Below, piece after piece: positions 4,932 to 19,900 of a DNA stretch of 23,601 nucleotides. The stretch's first letter is position 1. The number at the start of each line of letters is the position of its first letter. Below the pieces are notes generated by a model. It worked only from the letters and a program-made list of their open reading frames with translations, did not search any database and had not been told where the DNA came from. The DNA is taken from the NCBI RefSeq assembly GCF_002632615.1, contig NZ_NITZ01000027.1, forward strand, positions 1 through 23,601, read 5' to 3'. Source of the DNA: Xenorhabdus miraniensis (lineage in GTDB: Bacteria; Pseudomonadota; Gammaproteobacteria; Enterobacterales; Enterobacteriaceae). The position numbers and the translations under genes are program-made.

Positions 4932-7900
4932 CTACTTCATGAAGTTCCCTTCAAAATTAGGCTTATTAACATAATCCAACTTTTCCCATAGCCAAGTGGC
5001 AAGCTGCTTAACTTGTGGGTTGGACAGCATGGTCATGTGATTACCAGATACGATCATCGTATTTAGCTGAGCGACATGTTTAGACCACAGATTTTCGCGG
5101 GTTTCTGTTTTATCAACGTCTCCTTCTTTGGCGTTAATCAGATGAACGAGGCCTTCATAGCGGGCAGACGGTGTATAACTTGCGTTCAGATTGGCTTGCA
5201 TAACTTGAACGATGCCTTGCAACATCGATGTCGATGAATTAGCAGGGAAAATGCCGACATTCACCAACGTTCTCAGCAGGAGCTGAATCTGCTCATCTGG
5301 TTCCTGATTTTCGAAGTCTTGTCTCGTAAACGGTAATGGTTGAGTCAGCATCATGTTGTAGATATCGATCAACTTCATGAATGTTCCAACACGGTTAATA
5401 GCTTTCGGAACACCACCTTGTAGGTCAGGGGCACTGCTATCAACGAGTATAAGGTCGGCGACTCTTTCTCCTTGTGCCTGTAGTTGCAACGCAATCTCAA
5501 AGGCTATCCAACCGCCGAAGGAATGACCTAGCAGGTGATAAGGGCCATGAGGCTGCATTTGACGGATCGCTTGAACATAAGCATGAGCCGTCCCTTCAAC
5601 ACTGAGATAAGGAGGGAGATGTGTCTCTATCAGGCCACGAGACTGCAAGGCGTGTACAGGTAGCTGGGACGGAAGTGACAATGCCAATGCAATAAAACTG
5701 GAGGCGCTGGCACCTGCACCAGGAATACAGAAAAGTGGAGGAATAGATGTGGTTCCTTTTTGGATAATGACACCCGGAGCATAGGAAGCAGGCAACAAGT
5801 GCTCAGTGATCGAATCGACCAATTGATTGATCAAAGGTTGTTGCATGATAGTGCTATGAGTTCCACCAATAGGATGGAGCACGGAATGCTCTCCAACAAT
5901 ATCGCGCCAACCACGCCAAGAGTCGTACCCAGAAGGTAACTTATCTGCTGTATAGAGACAGATGGGTAAAGATGATACAGGGGCAATATAGCTTCGACCA
6001 AACTGTAAAATGGTTCTTTGGGTATGGATACGCAGGAGAACATCCTCTTTTGTAATACCCGTTGGTAGCCACTGGCGTTCTTCACAAAAAGCAAGGACTT
6101 TATTTAAGTCATTGATATGATAAAGTTTATCAAAATCAGGTTCATCAACAATGCCTAGATGATCACGGAGATATTCAATAATCATATCGATATCTTTTTG
6201 CGTATCATTTATCGATTTGTTGGCATCAATACCAAGTTCATGGCTATGTCCACTTTCAGTATCAATTTTGAGCCCGCTTAAGTTATAGGAATCGATCATC
6301 CCAAGGTATTTGACTTCTTCACCGCTGTTAATCAATTGCAAGGCCATTTCGTAAGCAATAACCCCTCCGATTGACCAACCTGCGAGGTAATAGGGACCGT
6401 GGGGTTGGACTCGACGAATAGCCTGAATATGACAAGCGGCAAGCTCTTCAATAGATGTTGGAGGATTTTCTATTGTGTGGAAGCCAAGTGCCTGTAACCC
6501 ATAGACAGGTAATTCTGACGGCAGCAAAGTGGCTAGTAGCGAATAAGCCAGCGGATCACCTGTAGTCTCGTGTACCAAGAATAATGGCGGTAAACTGCCT
6601 GAAGGGCTTAACGGTACAGGATTCGCGTCAAAAGGCGAGCTTGGTTCGATTGAGACATTGCTAATAGCCAGAGCCAGATCACATAACGTCGGATGAGAGA
6701 ATAAAGTAGCCAACGAAATCTCCATACCTTGTTTATTTACATAATTCAGTAACTGTACGGCTAACAGCGAATGACCGCCTAGCTCAAAGAAATGGTCATG
6801 ACGGCCGACACGCTCCAGCCCCAACAGCTCTTGCCAAATCTGCGCCAATCTTGTTTCAACCTCACCCTGCGGCGGCTCATAGCCACGTGACACAATGGCC
6901 TGCTGGTCAGGAGCGGGCAGTGCCTTGCGGTCAAGCTTACCGTTAGGGGTCAGTGGGAATGTGTCAATCATGACAAAGGCGCCGGGTAGCATATACTCGG
7001 CCAGATGTTGGGCAAGTTCCTGACGCAACTCAGCCGGCACCAGTTCAACACCGGACTGCGGCCGGAGATAGGCCACCAGACGGGTATCGCCCGGCATGTC
7101 TTCGCGGGCGATAACCACGGCCTCACATACCCCGGGACACTGAGCGAGACGCGCTTCAATTTCCCCCAGTTCAATACGGAAGCCGCGCAGTTTGACCTGA
7201 AAGTCGTTGCGGCCCAGATATTCAATACTGCCATCCGGCAACCAGCGACCGAGGTCACCGGTCTTATAAAGGCGGGCATCAGGAGCTGTTGAGAAGGGAT
7301 CTGGAATAAAGCGTTCTGCCGTCAGTTCTGGACGGTTCAGATAGCCGCGGGCCACCCCCACGCCGCCAATGTGGAGTTCACCGGTCACCCCGATTGGCAC
7401 CGGCTGACCGCGGGTATCCAGAATATGAATCTGGGTATTGGCAATGGGGCGGCCGATAGGGACAAAGTGACGTTGATCATCACGCTGGCAGGCCCAGTAG
7501 GTGACATCAATAGCGGCTTCGGTCGGGCCATACAGATTATGCAGTTCGGCACTAAAGCGGGCGAAGAAGCGCTGTTGCAGCTCCGATGACAAAGCTTCAC
7601 CGCTGCAAATCACCCGTTGAAGGGCGGCACAGGTGTACCGGGGTTCAATTCCCTGTACAAATTGCTGCAACATGGACGGGACAAAATGCAGTGTCGTGAT
7701 ACCCGCGGTATCAATCAACCGGGCCAGATAATCCACATCTTTATGCCCTTCGGGACGGGCCATCACCAGACGGGCACCAGAGAGCAGGGGCCAGAAGAAT
7801 TCCCAGACAGACACATCGAAGCTGAACGGGGTTTTCTGCAAGACGCGGTCATCAGGAATCAGGCCATAGGCATCCTGCATCCAGACCAGACGGTTACAAA

Positions 7901-10900
7901 GGGCACGGTGGCTGTTCATCACCCCTTTGGGCTGGCCGGTGGAGCCGGAGGTATAGATAACATAGGCCAGATGGCGTGAAGTCAGCCCCCTTGCACGGCT
8001 GTCAGGGTTGCTGTCCGGTTCTCTGTCAAAGAGGGCTGGCGAGCGGACATCAAGTATGACCGTGGGCAAGTGACTGTCCACTCGTTCCACCAGCGCAGTC
8101 TGTGTCAGTAAGGCGACGGGAGCGGCATCCTCCAGCATATAGGCCAGCCGTTCAGCCGGATAGGCTGGGTCGAGGGGCAGATAGGCGGCACCAGCCTTGA
8201 GAATACCCAACAGACCGACGACCATTTCCAGACTGCGTTCAACGCAGATAGCCACGCGATCATCGGGTTGTACGCCCAGCGCAATCAGATGATGAGCCAG
8301 CTGATTAGCGCGGCGGTTCAGTTCACCGTAGCTGAGGGATTGTCCTTCAAACACCACAGCGATAGCGTCGGGGGTAAGTTCAGCTTGTTGTTCGAACAAT
8401 TCATGGATCAACGCTTCCTGTAGGAAGTCGACCTGTGTGGCGTTGAAATCTACCAGTACCTGCTGACGTTCTGCGGCAGGTAGGATCGGCAGGCTCAATA
8501 CAAGCCGCTGGGGCTCGTTAGTCAGAGCTTCAACCAGACCGCTGATGGCTGTGATCAGGTAATTCGCCAGACGTGTAGGGTCGATTCCCGAGACGCTCTG
8601 GGTTACCAGACTGAAGTCTTCTCCTAAGTCATCTACCGAAAGGGTCAATGGATAGTTTGTGCGTTCTTCTGCTTCCAGCATGCGCATACCGCGCCAGACT
8701 TTATCATCTGCCGCGCCTGAGTGGCTATGACGGTAATTAAGCAGAGTGCTGAACAATGGCATCGGCGGTGTCACGCCACTACAACGCTGTGCCAGTGCCA
8801 GTGGTGCCTGCTCATGTTCAAGCAGTGTCGTCAAGTCATGATAGGTGGCTTGTACCACTTCCAGCACGCTGCGATCAGCAAGAGATACCCGTACTGGCAG
8901 AGTATTGATAAACATTCCCATTACCCGATCAGCACCGGAATAGCCTTGCAGACGACCGAGCAGTACAGAACCGAAAACGACATCATCACGGTTGCTGGTC
9001 TGTGCCAGCACTTGTGCCCAAGCGACATGGAACAGCACACCCGGGCTGATGCCCAAGCGGCGTGCCTGACGGCGGATCGCCTGTGCCAGCGTGATATTCA
9101 GCTTCAAATAGGCTTCAGTCACGCCTTCACCATCCCCCTGTACGTCAAGCAGACCAAAAGGCGCTGTTGGTGCATCAACATCGGCGAGACGGGTGCGGAA
9201 ATAGTCTTCATGCACTGACTCCGGCACGCTCAGAGTTTGGGCGATAAAGTTGCGATACGGCAGTGCTACAGGTAGAGCTTCCACGCGTCCCTGTAACAGC
9301 AAGGTAATTTCGGAAACAATAAGTTCCAATGTCATATGATCGCTGACCAAATGATGGAAACTCAGTGCCAGTAACCATTCATGGCTAACTGGGTCATGAG
9401 CGATATCAGCGGCGAACAACGGTGCCCGATTCAGGTTGAGACGACGCTGCCGCGGATCTGTATAAGCATGTAACTGAGCCGGGACATTGTCCTCTGACAT
9501 CGGAACAAAGGTGTTCACTGGCAGCGGTGCATGACGCCAAATGACCTGAACAGGCTGTGTTAGCCCCTGCCAGCAGAAAGCGGTGCGCAAGATATCATGG
9601 CGATCAATCACTTTTTGTAAAGCATTAAGGAAAGCATCAAGACGCTCGCGGGTATCGAAGGCCACCATACTACGTAATAAGTAGGTGTCCCCTTGCTCCT
9701 GCAATTGGTGATGGAACAGAATACCTTCCTGCAATGGGGCAAGTGGATAGATATCTTGTACATTCGCAGCCCCACCGGGAACGTTATTGACAATAATATC
9801 GATTTCTGCCTGAGAAAGTGTCACCAGCGGTAGCAACTCTGGGGTGATGGCAGTGCAATTTTCGCTAATGAGATTGGGTGGTACGTTAAAGGCAGATTTA
9901 CCCTGATGAGTTTGTATCATCTGAGCCATCTCAGTGAGCACAGGTGTGGAGAATACACTGCGGACATCAAGCAACCAGCCAGCACTACGCAATCTTTCAA
10001 TCAGGCTGACAGCTATTAATGAGTGACCGCCGAGTTCGAAGAAATGATCATGACGGCTGACGCGCTCCAATCCCAGCAGGTCTTGCCAGATCTGAGCTAA
10101 CGCCGTTTCCAGAGTACCTTCTGGTGCTTTATAGGCACGTGTTGCCACAGCAGATTGATCAGGTGCGGGCAGTGATTTGCGGTCAAGTTTGCCATTAGGT
10201 GTGAGCGGGAAGGCCTCCAGCATCACAAAGGCGCTGGGCAGCATATACTCAGTCAGATACTGTGCAAGCTGTTGGCGCAGTTCAGCCGGCACAAGTTCAA
10301 CACCAGATTGCGGCCGGAGATAGGCTACCAGACGTTTATCGCCAGGAATATCCTCGCGGAGAATAACAACAGCTTCCTGCACGCCCGAACACTGGATAAG
10401 ACGTGCTTCAATCTCACCAAGTTCAATACGGAAGCCACGTAGTTTGACTTGAAAATCGCTGCGGTCCAGATATTCGATATTGCCATCCGGCAGCCAGCGA
10501 CCCAGATCACCGGTTTTATACATACGGGCATCAGGCATGCTTGAGAATGGGTTGGAAATAAAGCGTTCTACCGTTAATTCTGGACGATTGAGATAACCAC
10601 GAGCAACACCAGCCCCACCGATATGAATTTCACCGGCTACGCCAATCGGCACTGGCTGACCACGTGCATCCAGAATATAGATCCAAGTATTGGCGATAGG
10701 CTGACCGATGGAAACATTGGGTTGGTTATGAGAAATAACCTGATAGACAGAAGCCCATACTGTCGCTTCTGTCGGTCCATACTCGTTATAGAGAGCAATA
10801 GGTAATTCTAATTGTTCAATATGAGTATGAAGCTCAGGTAAGCAGCGTTCACCGGCTACAATGAGGACTTGGAGAGATGCCATATCTTCTTTAGTCGCTA

Positions 10901-13900
10901 ACTGTAGTAAGTTCAGCGCAAAAGAGGGTACGCATAATAAGCAACTGATGTCATTTCGGCGTAGAGTCTGCAAAATAGCTGTGGGATCAACAGTACTCAT
11001 TTGTTCCGGAATGCACAAACACCCTCCATTAGTAAGAGTGCTGAAGATGCTAGCGAGAGAGCTGTCAAATGCGATTGAAGACAAGAGCAAAAGCCGTTCG
11101 AAATGTTGATATGTCAACTGTCGGGCATAGGTAGAGGCAACGATATTCCTGTGTTCAACCATTACCCCTTTGGGCTGCCCAGTGGAGCCAGAAGTGTAGA
11201 TGACATACGCCAAGTGGTGTGAAGTTACCCCCAGTGTTTGAGCGTCGGGATTATTCTCTGCGTAGGCATTGAAAGCCGAAGTATCAAGAAGCACGGTAGG
11301 TACACTGCTATTGAGTGTTTTGCTCAGGGCTGATTGGGTGAGCAGGGCTACAGGTTCCGCATCTTCAAGCACATAGCTCAGTCGTTCAACCGGATAGGCC
11401 GGATCCAGTGGCACATAAGCCCCGCCAGCTTTAAGAATGGCCAGCAATCCCACTACCATTTCCAGACTGCGTTCAACGCAGATAGCCACGCGATCATCGG
11501 GCTGTACACCCAGAGCAATCAAATAATGAGCCAGACGATTAGCACGGCGGTTGAGTTCGCTGTAACTGAGGGAGTGCTCTTCAAATACCACAGCGGTAGC
11601 ATCAGGAGTCAGTTCAACCTGCCGTTCAAACAGTTCATGGATCAAGATATTCCGTGGGAAGTCAGCCTTGGTGTCATTGAAGTCCACCAGTAACTGCTGA
11701 CGTTCTTCGGCAGGCAGGATAGGCAGGCTCAGAACAGAACGCTGGGGGTCTGTTGCCAGAGAATTCACCAGTCCATCAATCGCTGTCATCAGATAGGCGG
11801 ATACTCGGGTAGGGTCAATGCCTGCGATGGCCTGAACTGTCAGATTGAAGCCTTCACCCAGATCATCCACGGAGAGAGTCAATGGATAGTTGGTGCGATC
11901 TTCGGTAGTCAGCACGCGGATACCGTTCCAGATTGTATCAGTTGCACTTGTTTGACTATGACGGTAATTGAGCAGTGCACTGAACAGCGGCATTGGTGGT
12001 GCCACATTACTACAGCGCTGCGCCAGCGTCAGAGGCGCCTGTTCATGTTCCAGCAGTGTCATTAGATCATGGTAGGTGTTCTGCACCACTTCCAGCACAC
12101 TACGATCGGCAAGAGATATTCTTAATGGCAACGTATTGATAAACATCCCCATTACCCGATCGGCACCGGCAGAACCTTGTAGACGGCCCAGTAACACGGA
12201 ACCGAAAACCACATCGTCACGACCGCTGGTTTGTGCCAACACCTGAGCCCAGGCGACATGGAACAGTACCCCAGGGCTGATACCCAGACGGCGAGCTTGG
12301 CTGCGGATCTCCTGTGCCAGCGCGGAACCCAGAGGTAAGCTGGCTTCGGCAATATTCTCTCCATCGTCCTGTATATTGAGCAACCCGAAGGGAGCTGTTG
12401 GAGCATCAACATCGGCAAGCTGAGCGCGGAAATAATCCTCATGCACCGAGGCTGGGACACTCAACGTCTGGGCGATGAAGTTACGGTACGGCAGTGGATT
12501 GGGCAAATCCTCCGTACGTCCCTGTAATAACAAGTAAATTTCATCAACAATAAGCGCCAGCGTCATGTGATCGCCTATCAGGTGGTGAAAATTCAGCACC
12601 AGCAGCCATTCGTGGCTGGCCGGATCATGGGCGATGTCTGCGGAGAACAGCGGCGCCTGACTCAGATCAAGCCGGCGTTGGCGTGGGTTAGTGTAGGCCT
12701 GCAATTGTGCCAACACATTGTCCTCTGAAGCTGGTACAAAGGTGTTTACTGATAGTGTAGCCTGTCGCCAAACCACCTGAACAGGTTGGGACAACCCTTG
12801 CCAGCAGGCGGCAGTACGTAGGATATCATGGCGATTAATCACTTGTTGCAGAGCACCAAGGAAAGCGTCGAGACGTTCACGCGTATCGAAAGCCATCAGA
12901 CTGCATAACAGGTATGTATCACCTTGTTCCTGCATCCGATGGTGGAACAGTATGCCTTCCTGTAATGGTGCAAGCGGGTAGATATCCTGCACATTGGCGG
13001 CACCACCAACCACAGTCTCGACAACAATATCGATTTCTGGCTGGGACAGTGTGACCAGTGGCAGCATATCAGGAGTGATGGCAGGGGAGCCTTCAGGAAT
13101 ACGGTTAAGCGGCACAATAAAGGCAGATTCATCCTGAGCAGCCCGAATGGTTTTAGCCATGTCAGCAAGTATCGGTGCTGAAAAGACACTGCGGACATCA
13201 AGCAACCAACCCGCACTGCGTAGCTGTTCAATCAGGCTGACTGCCATCAATGAATGACCGCCAAGCTCGAAGAAGTGGTCATGACGTCCGACGTGCTCCA
13301 GCCCCAGCAGGTCTTGCCAAATTTGCGCCAGCGTGGTTTCCAGCTCACCCACCGGTGCTTCATAGCCACGTGTGACTACCGCTGACTGGTCAGGAGCCGG
13401 TAATGCCTGACGGTCGAGTTTGCCGTTCGGCGTGAGTGGGAAAGTTTCCAGCATCACAAAAGCACTGGGCAGCATATAATCGGCCAAATGCTGTGCAAGT
13501 TGCTGGCGCAGTTTCGCGGGTACCAATTCAATATCAGGCTGTGTCCGAAGGTAGGCTACTAAGCGTTTATCACCGGGGATATCCTCGCGGGCGATAACAA
13601 CGGCCTCATCTATTTCTGGACACTGAACCAGACGTGCTTCGATTTCCCCCAGTTCAATGCGGAAGCCGCGCAGCTTGACCTGAAAATCGTTACGGCCGAG
13701 GTATTCAATATTACCATCGGATAACCAGCGGCCGAGGTCACCGGTCTTATAAAGGCGAGCACCTTGCACTGCCGAGAATGGGTCTGGAATAAAACGTTCC
13801 GCTGTCAGTTCTGGGCGGTTCAGATAGCCACGGGCCACGCCAACACCGCCGATATGAATCTCTCCGGCCACACCGAGAGGGACTGGCTGACCCTGTGTAT

Positions 13901-16900
13901 CCAGAATATAGATTTGAGTATTAGCGATAGGCTGACCGATAGGGGGTGCTTTCTCATCCTGAGTATTGCATAAATAGTGAGTTGCACAGACAGTACACTC
14001 TGTTGGACCATAGACATTGAACATCCGTCGTCCTGTTGCCAAGCGCTTGATCAGCGTTGGTGAACAAACTTCACCCCCTACAACCAAAGTCTGTAGTGTC
14101 GCCGGTACTGAATCCAATGCAGCCAGTGCTGTCGGTGTCAAGAGCATGTGGGTAATGGCATTTTCTTTCAGGGTATGGAACAGTTCTGTGCCAGGCAAGA
14201 GGTTCGTACGTTGAGCGAGATAGAGACAAGCGCCTGTCAGGAGTGCCATACAGCATTCCTGCATACAAACATCGAAACTGAAAGAAGCAAACTGCAATAG
14301 ACGGCTATCGGCTGTAATGTCGAGGGTTTTTGTCTGGGCATTAATCAGATTAGACAAACTACGGTGCTCAACCATCACTCCTTTAGGTTGACCGGTGGAG
14401 CCGGAGGTGTAAATCACATAGGCCAGATGGCGTGAGGTTAGCCCCAGTGCCTGAGCATTAAGATTTTCTTCTGATTCCTTATCAAAAGCAGTTGATTCTT
14501 GGGAAACGGACAGCCCTTGATCATCAAGTACCACAGTAGGCAGATTGCTGCCGAGTACCTCAACGAGTGCGGACTGGGTGAGCAGAGCGACTGGTGCCAC
14601 ATCATCAAGCATATAGGCCAGTCGTTCAGCCGGATAGGCCGGATCGAGTGGTACATAAGCACCGCCAGCTTTAAGAATAGCCAGCAACCCGACTACCATC
14701 TCCAGACTGCGCTCAACACAGATAGCGACCCGATCATCGGGTTGAACCCCCAGAGTGAGTAAGTAATGAGCCAGACGATTGGCACGGCGGTTCAGTTCAC
14801 TGTAAGTAAGCGACAACCCTTCAAACACCACAGCAGTGGCGTCAGGGGTACGCTTAACCTGTTGCTCAAACAGTTCTTGAATAAGCGCCTGTTGTGGGAA
14901 GTCTGTTTGTGTCGCATTGAAATCTACCAATAGCTGCTGACGTTCTGCGGCAGGCAAGATCGGCAGGCTCAATATTGATAGTTGGGGTTCAGTTACCAGT
15001 GCATCTACCAGCCCACTGATCGCAGTGATCAAATAGTTGACCAACCGTAAAGGATCAATCCCCGCAGTGGCTTGGGCGAGCAGGCTGAAATCGTCTCCTA
15101 AATCATCCACTGATAGGGTTAGCGGATAGTTGGTGCGTATTTTTTCGTTCAGTATGCGCATACCATCCCAGACTTTATTAACCGTACCTGACTGGCTATG
15201 GCGGTAGTTGAGCAGGGCGCTGAACAGCGGTAACGGTGGGTTCACACCACTACAACGCTGTGCGAGCGTCAGAGGTGCCTGTTCATGCTCCAGCAGTGCC
15301 ATCAGATCGCGGTACGTGGCTTGCACAACTTCCAGAACGCTGCGATTAGCGAGAGTGATCCGCACTGGCAACGTATTGATAAACATCCCCATCACTTGGT
15401 CGGCACCGGCTGAGCCTTGCAAACGGCCAAGCAACACAGTGCCGAAAACCACATCGTCACAGCCGCTGGTTTGTGCCAGCATCTGAGCCCAGGCAACATG
15501 GAACAGTACGCCAGGGTTGATGCCCAGACGGCGGGACTGAGTACGTATAGCCTGTGCCAGAGTGGTATCCAATAGCAAACGGGCTTCGGTAACATCCTCA
15601 CCATCCCCCTGTATATTAAGTAAGCCGAAGGCGGCGGTTGGCGCATCGACATCAGCGAGCCGGGCGCGGAAGTAATCCTCATGTACTGAGGCTGGCACGC
15701 TCAGGGTTTGAGCAATAAAGTTACGATAAGGCAGTGGGATCGGCAGGGTTTCTGCCTGCCCCTGTAATAACTGAATGATTTCATTAATGATAAGCCCTAA
15801 TGTCATATGGTCACAAACTAGGTGATGTAAACTCAGGGCTAACAACCATTCATTGTTGGCTGGATCGTAAGCAATGTCGGCAACACATAGCGGCGCTCGA
15901 CTCAGGTCGATCTGACGTTGACGCGGATCGGTGTGCGCCTGTAATTGAGCCTGTACATTGTTTGCGAATACATTGTTTGCGAAGGTATTATCTGCGGAGT
16001 CTGGCACAAAAGTCGCCACTGACAGCGGTGCCTGACGCCAGACCACCTGCACCGGCTGCGTCAAGCCCTGCCAGCAAACAGCGGTACGCAGGACATCATG
16101 ACGGTCTATCACCTGTTGCAGTGCCTTAAGGAAGGTATCAAGGCGTTCGCGAGTATTAAAGGCGATTAAATGGTGTAATAGATAAGCATCGCCTTGTTGC
16201 TGTAGCCGATGATGGAACAGAATGCCCTCTTGTAACGGAGCAAGCGGATAAATATCCTGCACATTGGCAGCACCGCCCGCCACCGTGTTAACAACCGTAT
16301 CGATTTCTGGCTGAGACAGTGTCACCAGTGACAGCATCTCCGGCGTAATCGCCGTGCAACCTTCCGGAATACCGTTAGGCGGCACACTAAAGGCAGTTTC
16401 CCCCTGATTGGCCTGAATAGCCTGAGCCATATCAGTCAGTACAGGAGCGGAAAAGACACTGCGCACATCAAGCAGCCAGCCGGCATTGCGCAGTTGTTCA
16501 ATCAGGCTGACCACCATCAGCGAGTGGCCGCCGAGTTCAAAGAAGTGGTCATGACGGCCGACACGCTCCAGCCCCAGCAGAGTTTGCCAAATCTGTACCA
16601 GCGTGGTTTCCGGTTCACCCACCGGTGCGGCATAGCCCCGGGTAATGACGGCGGACTGGTCAGGGGCCGGCAGCGCCTTGCGGTCAAGCTTGCCATTCGG
16701 CGTGAGCGGGAAGGTTTCCAGCATCACAAAAGCGCCGGGCAGCATATACTCGGCCAGATGCTGCGAAAGGGCCTGACGCAAATCAGCCGGCACCAGCTCA
16801 GCACCGGATTGGGGCCGGAGATAGGCCACCAGACGGGTATCCCCCGGCATGTCTTCGCGGGCAACGACAATGGCTTCATCTACGCCCGGACACTGAACGA

Positions 16901-19900
16901 GACGCGCTTCAATTTCCCCCAGCTCAATACGGAAGCCGCGCAGCTTGACCTGAAAGTCATTGCGGCCGAGATATTCGATACTGCCGTCCGACAACCAGCG
17001 GGCGAGGTCACCGGTCTTATAAAGGCGGGCATCCGGCGCTGTTGAGAACGGGTCTGCAATAAAACGTTCTGCGGTGAGCTCAGGGCGGTTGAGGTAACCC
17101 CGGGCCACCCCCACACCGCCGATATGGAGTTCACCGGTCACCCCGATTGGCACGGGCTGACCGTGGGTATCCAGAATATGAATCTGGGTATTGGCAATGG
17201 GGCGGCCGATAGGGACAAAATGACGTTTATCGTCACGCTGGCAGGCCCAGCTGGTGACATCAATAGCGGCTTCGGTCGGGCCATACAGATTGTGCAGTTC
17301 AGCACTGAAACGGACGAAGAAGCGCTGTTGCAGCTCCGGTGACAGGGCTTCCCCGCTGCAAATGACCCGTTGAAGGGCGGCACAGGTGTGCCGGGGTTCA
17401 ATCCCCTGTACAAATTGCTGCAACATGGACGGGACAAAATGCAGTGTCGTGATACCCGCGCTATCAATCAACCGGGCCAGATAATCCACATCTTTGTGCC
17501 CTTCGGGACGGGCCATCACCAGACGGGCACCGGAGAGCAGGGGCCAGAAGAATTCCCAGACAGACACATCGAAACTGAACGGGGTTTTCTGCAAGACGCG
17601 GTCATGGGCGGTCAGGCCATAGGCATCCTGCATCCAGACCAGACGGTTACAAAGGGCACGGTGGCTGTTCATCACCCCTTTGGGCTGGCCGGTGGAGCCG
17701 GAGGTGTAAATGACATAGGCCAGATGGTGTGAGGTCAGTCCCAATGCGCAGTGGTCTGGGTTGCTGTCCGGTTCTTTGTCAAAGAGGGCTGGGGAATGGG
17801 CATCAAGCAGCACAGTGGGCAAGTGACTGTCCATTCGTTCCACCAACGCAGTCTGTGTCAGTAAGGCTACAGGAGCGGCATCCTCCAGCATATAGGCCAA
17901 CCGTTCGGTTGGGTAGTCTGGATCGAGTGGCAGATAGGCCGCGCCGGCCTTGAGAATACCCAGCAAACCAATGACCATTTCCAGGCTGCGCTCGGTACAG
18001 ATAGCCACCCGATCATCGGGCAGGACACCCAGCGCCAGAAGATGATGGGCCAGTTGGTTGGCACGGCGGTTGAGTTCACGGTAGCTGAGGGATTGTCCTT
18101 CAAATTCCACCGCGGTGGCCTCAGGTGAGCGTTCAGCCTGTTGCTCGAATAATTCATGGATCAGCGCTTCCTGTGGGAAGTCCGCCTGTGTCGCATTGAA
18201 ATCCACCAGCAGTTGTTGACGTTCAGCAGAAGGCAGAACTGACAGACTCAGAATAGAGCGCTGAGATTCAGTTGCCAGCGCGTTAATCAGGCCGCTGATG
18301 GCTGTAGCCAGATAGCTTGCTATCCGTGTGGGTTCAATCCCTGTGACAGCTTGAGCCACTAAGTTGAAACCATCCCCTAAATCATCCACCGAGAGAGTGA
18401 GTGGATAGTTGGTACGTTCCTCAGCAGTCAGTAAGCGAATACCACTCCAGGCTATATTGTCCGAACTTGGCTGACTATGGCGATAGTTGAACAGTGTACT
18501 GAACAACGGTAATGGTGGTGTCACTCCGCTACAACGTTGCGCCAGTGTCAGAGGAGCCTGTTCATGCTCCAGTAATGTTGTCAGGTTGCGGTAGGTGGCT
18601 TGCACTACCTCCAGCACACTAAGGTCAGCAAGAGATACCCGTACTGGCAGCGTATTGATAAACATTCCCATGACCCGATCGGCTCCGGCAGAGCCTTGCA
18701 GGCGGCCAAGTAACACGGAACCAAAGACCACATCATCACGGCCGCTCGTCTGTGCCAGCACCTGTGCCCAGGCGACATGAAACAGCACACCCGGGCTGAT
18801 ACCCAGACGACGGGACTGATCGCGGATCGCTCGTGCCAGCGTGGGTTCCAGAGATAAACTGGCTTCGGCAATATCTTCACCGTCATTTTGCGCATTAAGC
18901 AGGCCAAAAGGAGCGGTTGGAGCATCAACATCAGCAAGTTGGGCGCGGAAGTAATCCTCATGTACTGAGGCCGGCACGCTCAGATTCTGGGCAACAAAGT
19001 TACGATAAGGCAGCGGAACTGGCAGAGCGTCTGTTTGTCCTTGTAATAACAGGTGAATCTCATTAATGATCAGCTCCAGTGTCATATGGTCACCAACCAG
19101 ATGGTGGAAGCCCAAGGCTAACAGCCATTCATCATTGTTGACCGGATCGTGAGCAATATCAGCGGTGAGCAACGGTGCCTGACTTAGATCGAGCCGGCGT
19201 TGGCGCGGATCAGTGTGTGCCTGCAATTGAGCCTGCACATTATCTGTAGAAGCAGGTACAAAGGTAGTCACTGACATTGGTGCTTGACGCCAAACGACCT
19301 GTACGGACTGTGTCAGTCCTTGCCAGCAGACAGCAGTACGCAGGATATCATGGCGGTCAATAACTTGTTGCAGGGCATTAAGGAAAGCATCGAGACGTTC
19401 ACGGCTATCAAAGGCAATCAGACTGTTTAACAGATAAGTATCGCCTTGTTCTTGTAGCCGATGATGGAACAGAATACCTTCCTGCAATGGTGAAAGTGGA
19501 TAAATATCTTGCACATTGGCAGCGCCGCCAGCCACAGTTTTGGCAACCGTATCGATTTCTGTCTGAGACAGGGTTACCAGTGGCAGCATATCAGGAGTGA
19601 GGGCAGTACAGCCTTCAGGAATACCGTTAGGTGGCACAGTAAAGGCAGGCTCACCCTGATGTGCCTGAATAACCTGAGCCATATCGGAGAGAATCGGCGC
19701 TGAGAAGACGGCACGGGCATCAAGTGTCTGACCCTGTTGACGCAGTCGTTCAATCAGGCTGACAATCATCAACGAATGCCCACCTAACTCAAAAAAGTGG
19801 TCATGACGACCAATGCGTTCCAGCCCCAGCAGATCTTGCCAGATTTGCGCTAGTATGGTTTCGAGTTCTCCCTCAGGAGCCATATAGTTTCGTGTTGCTA

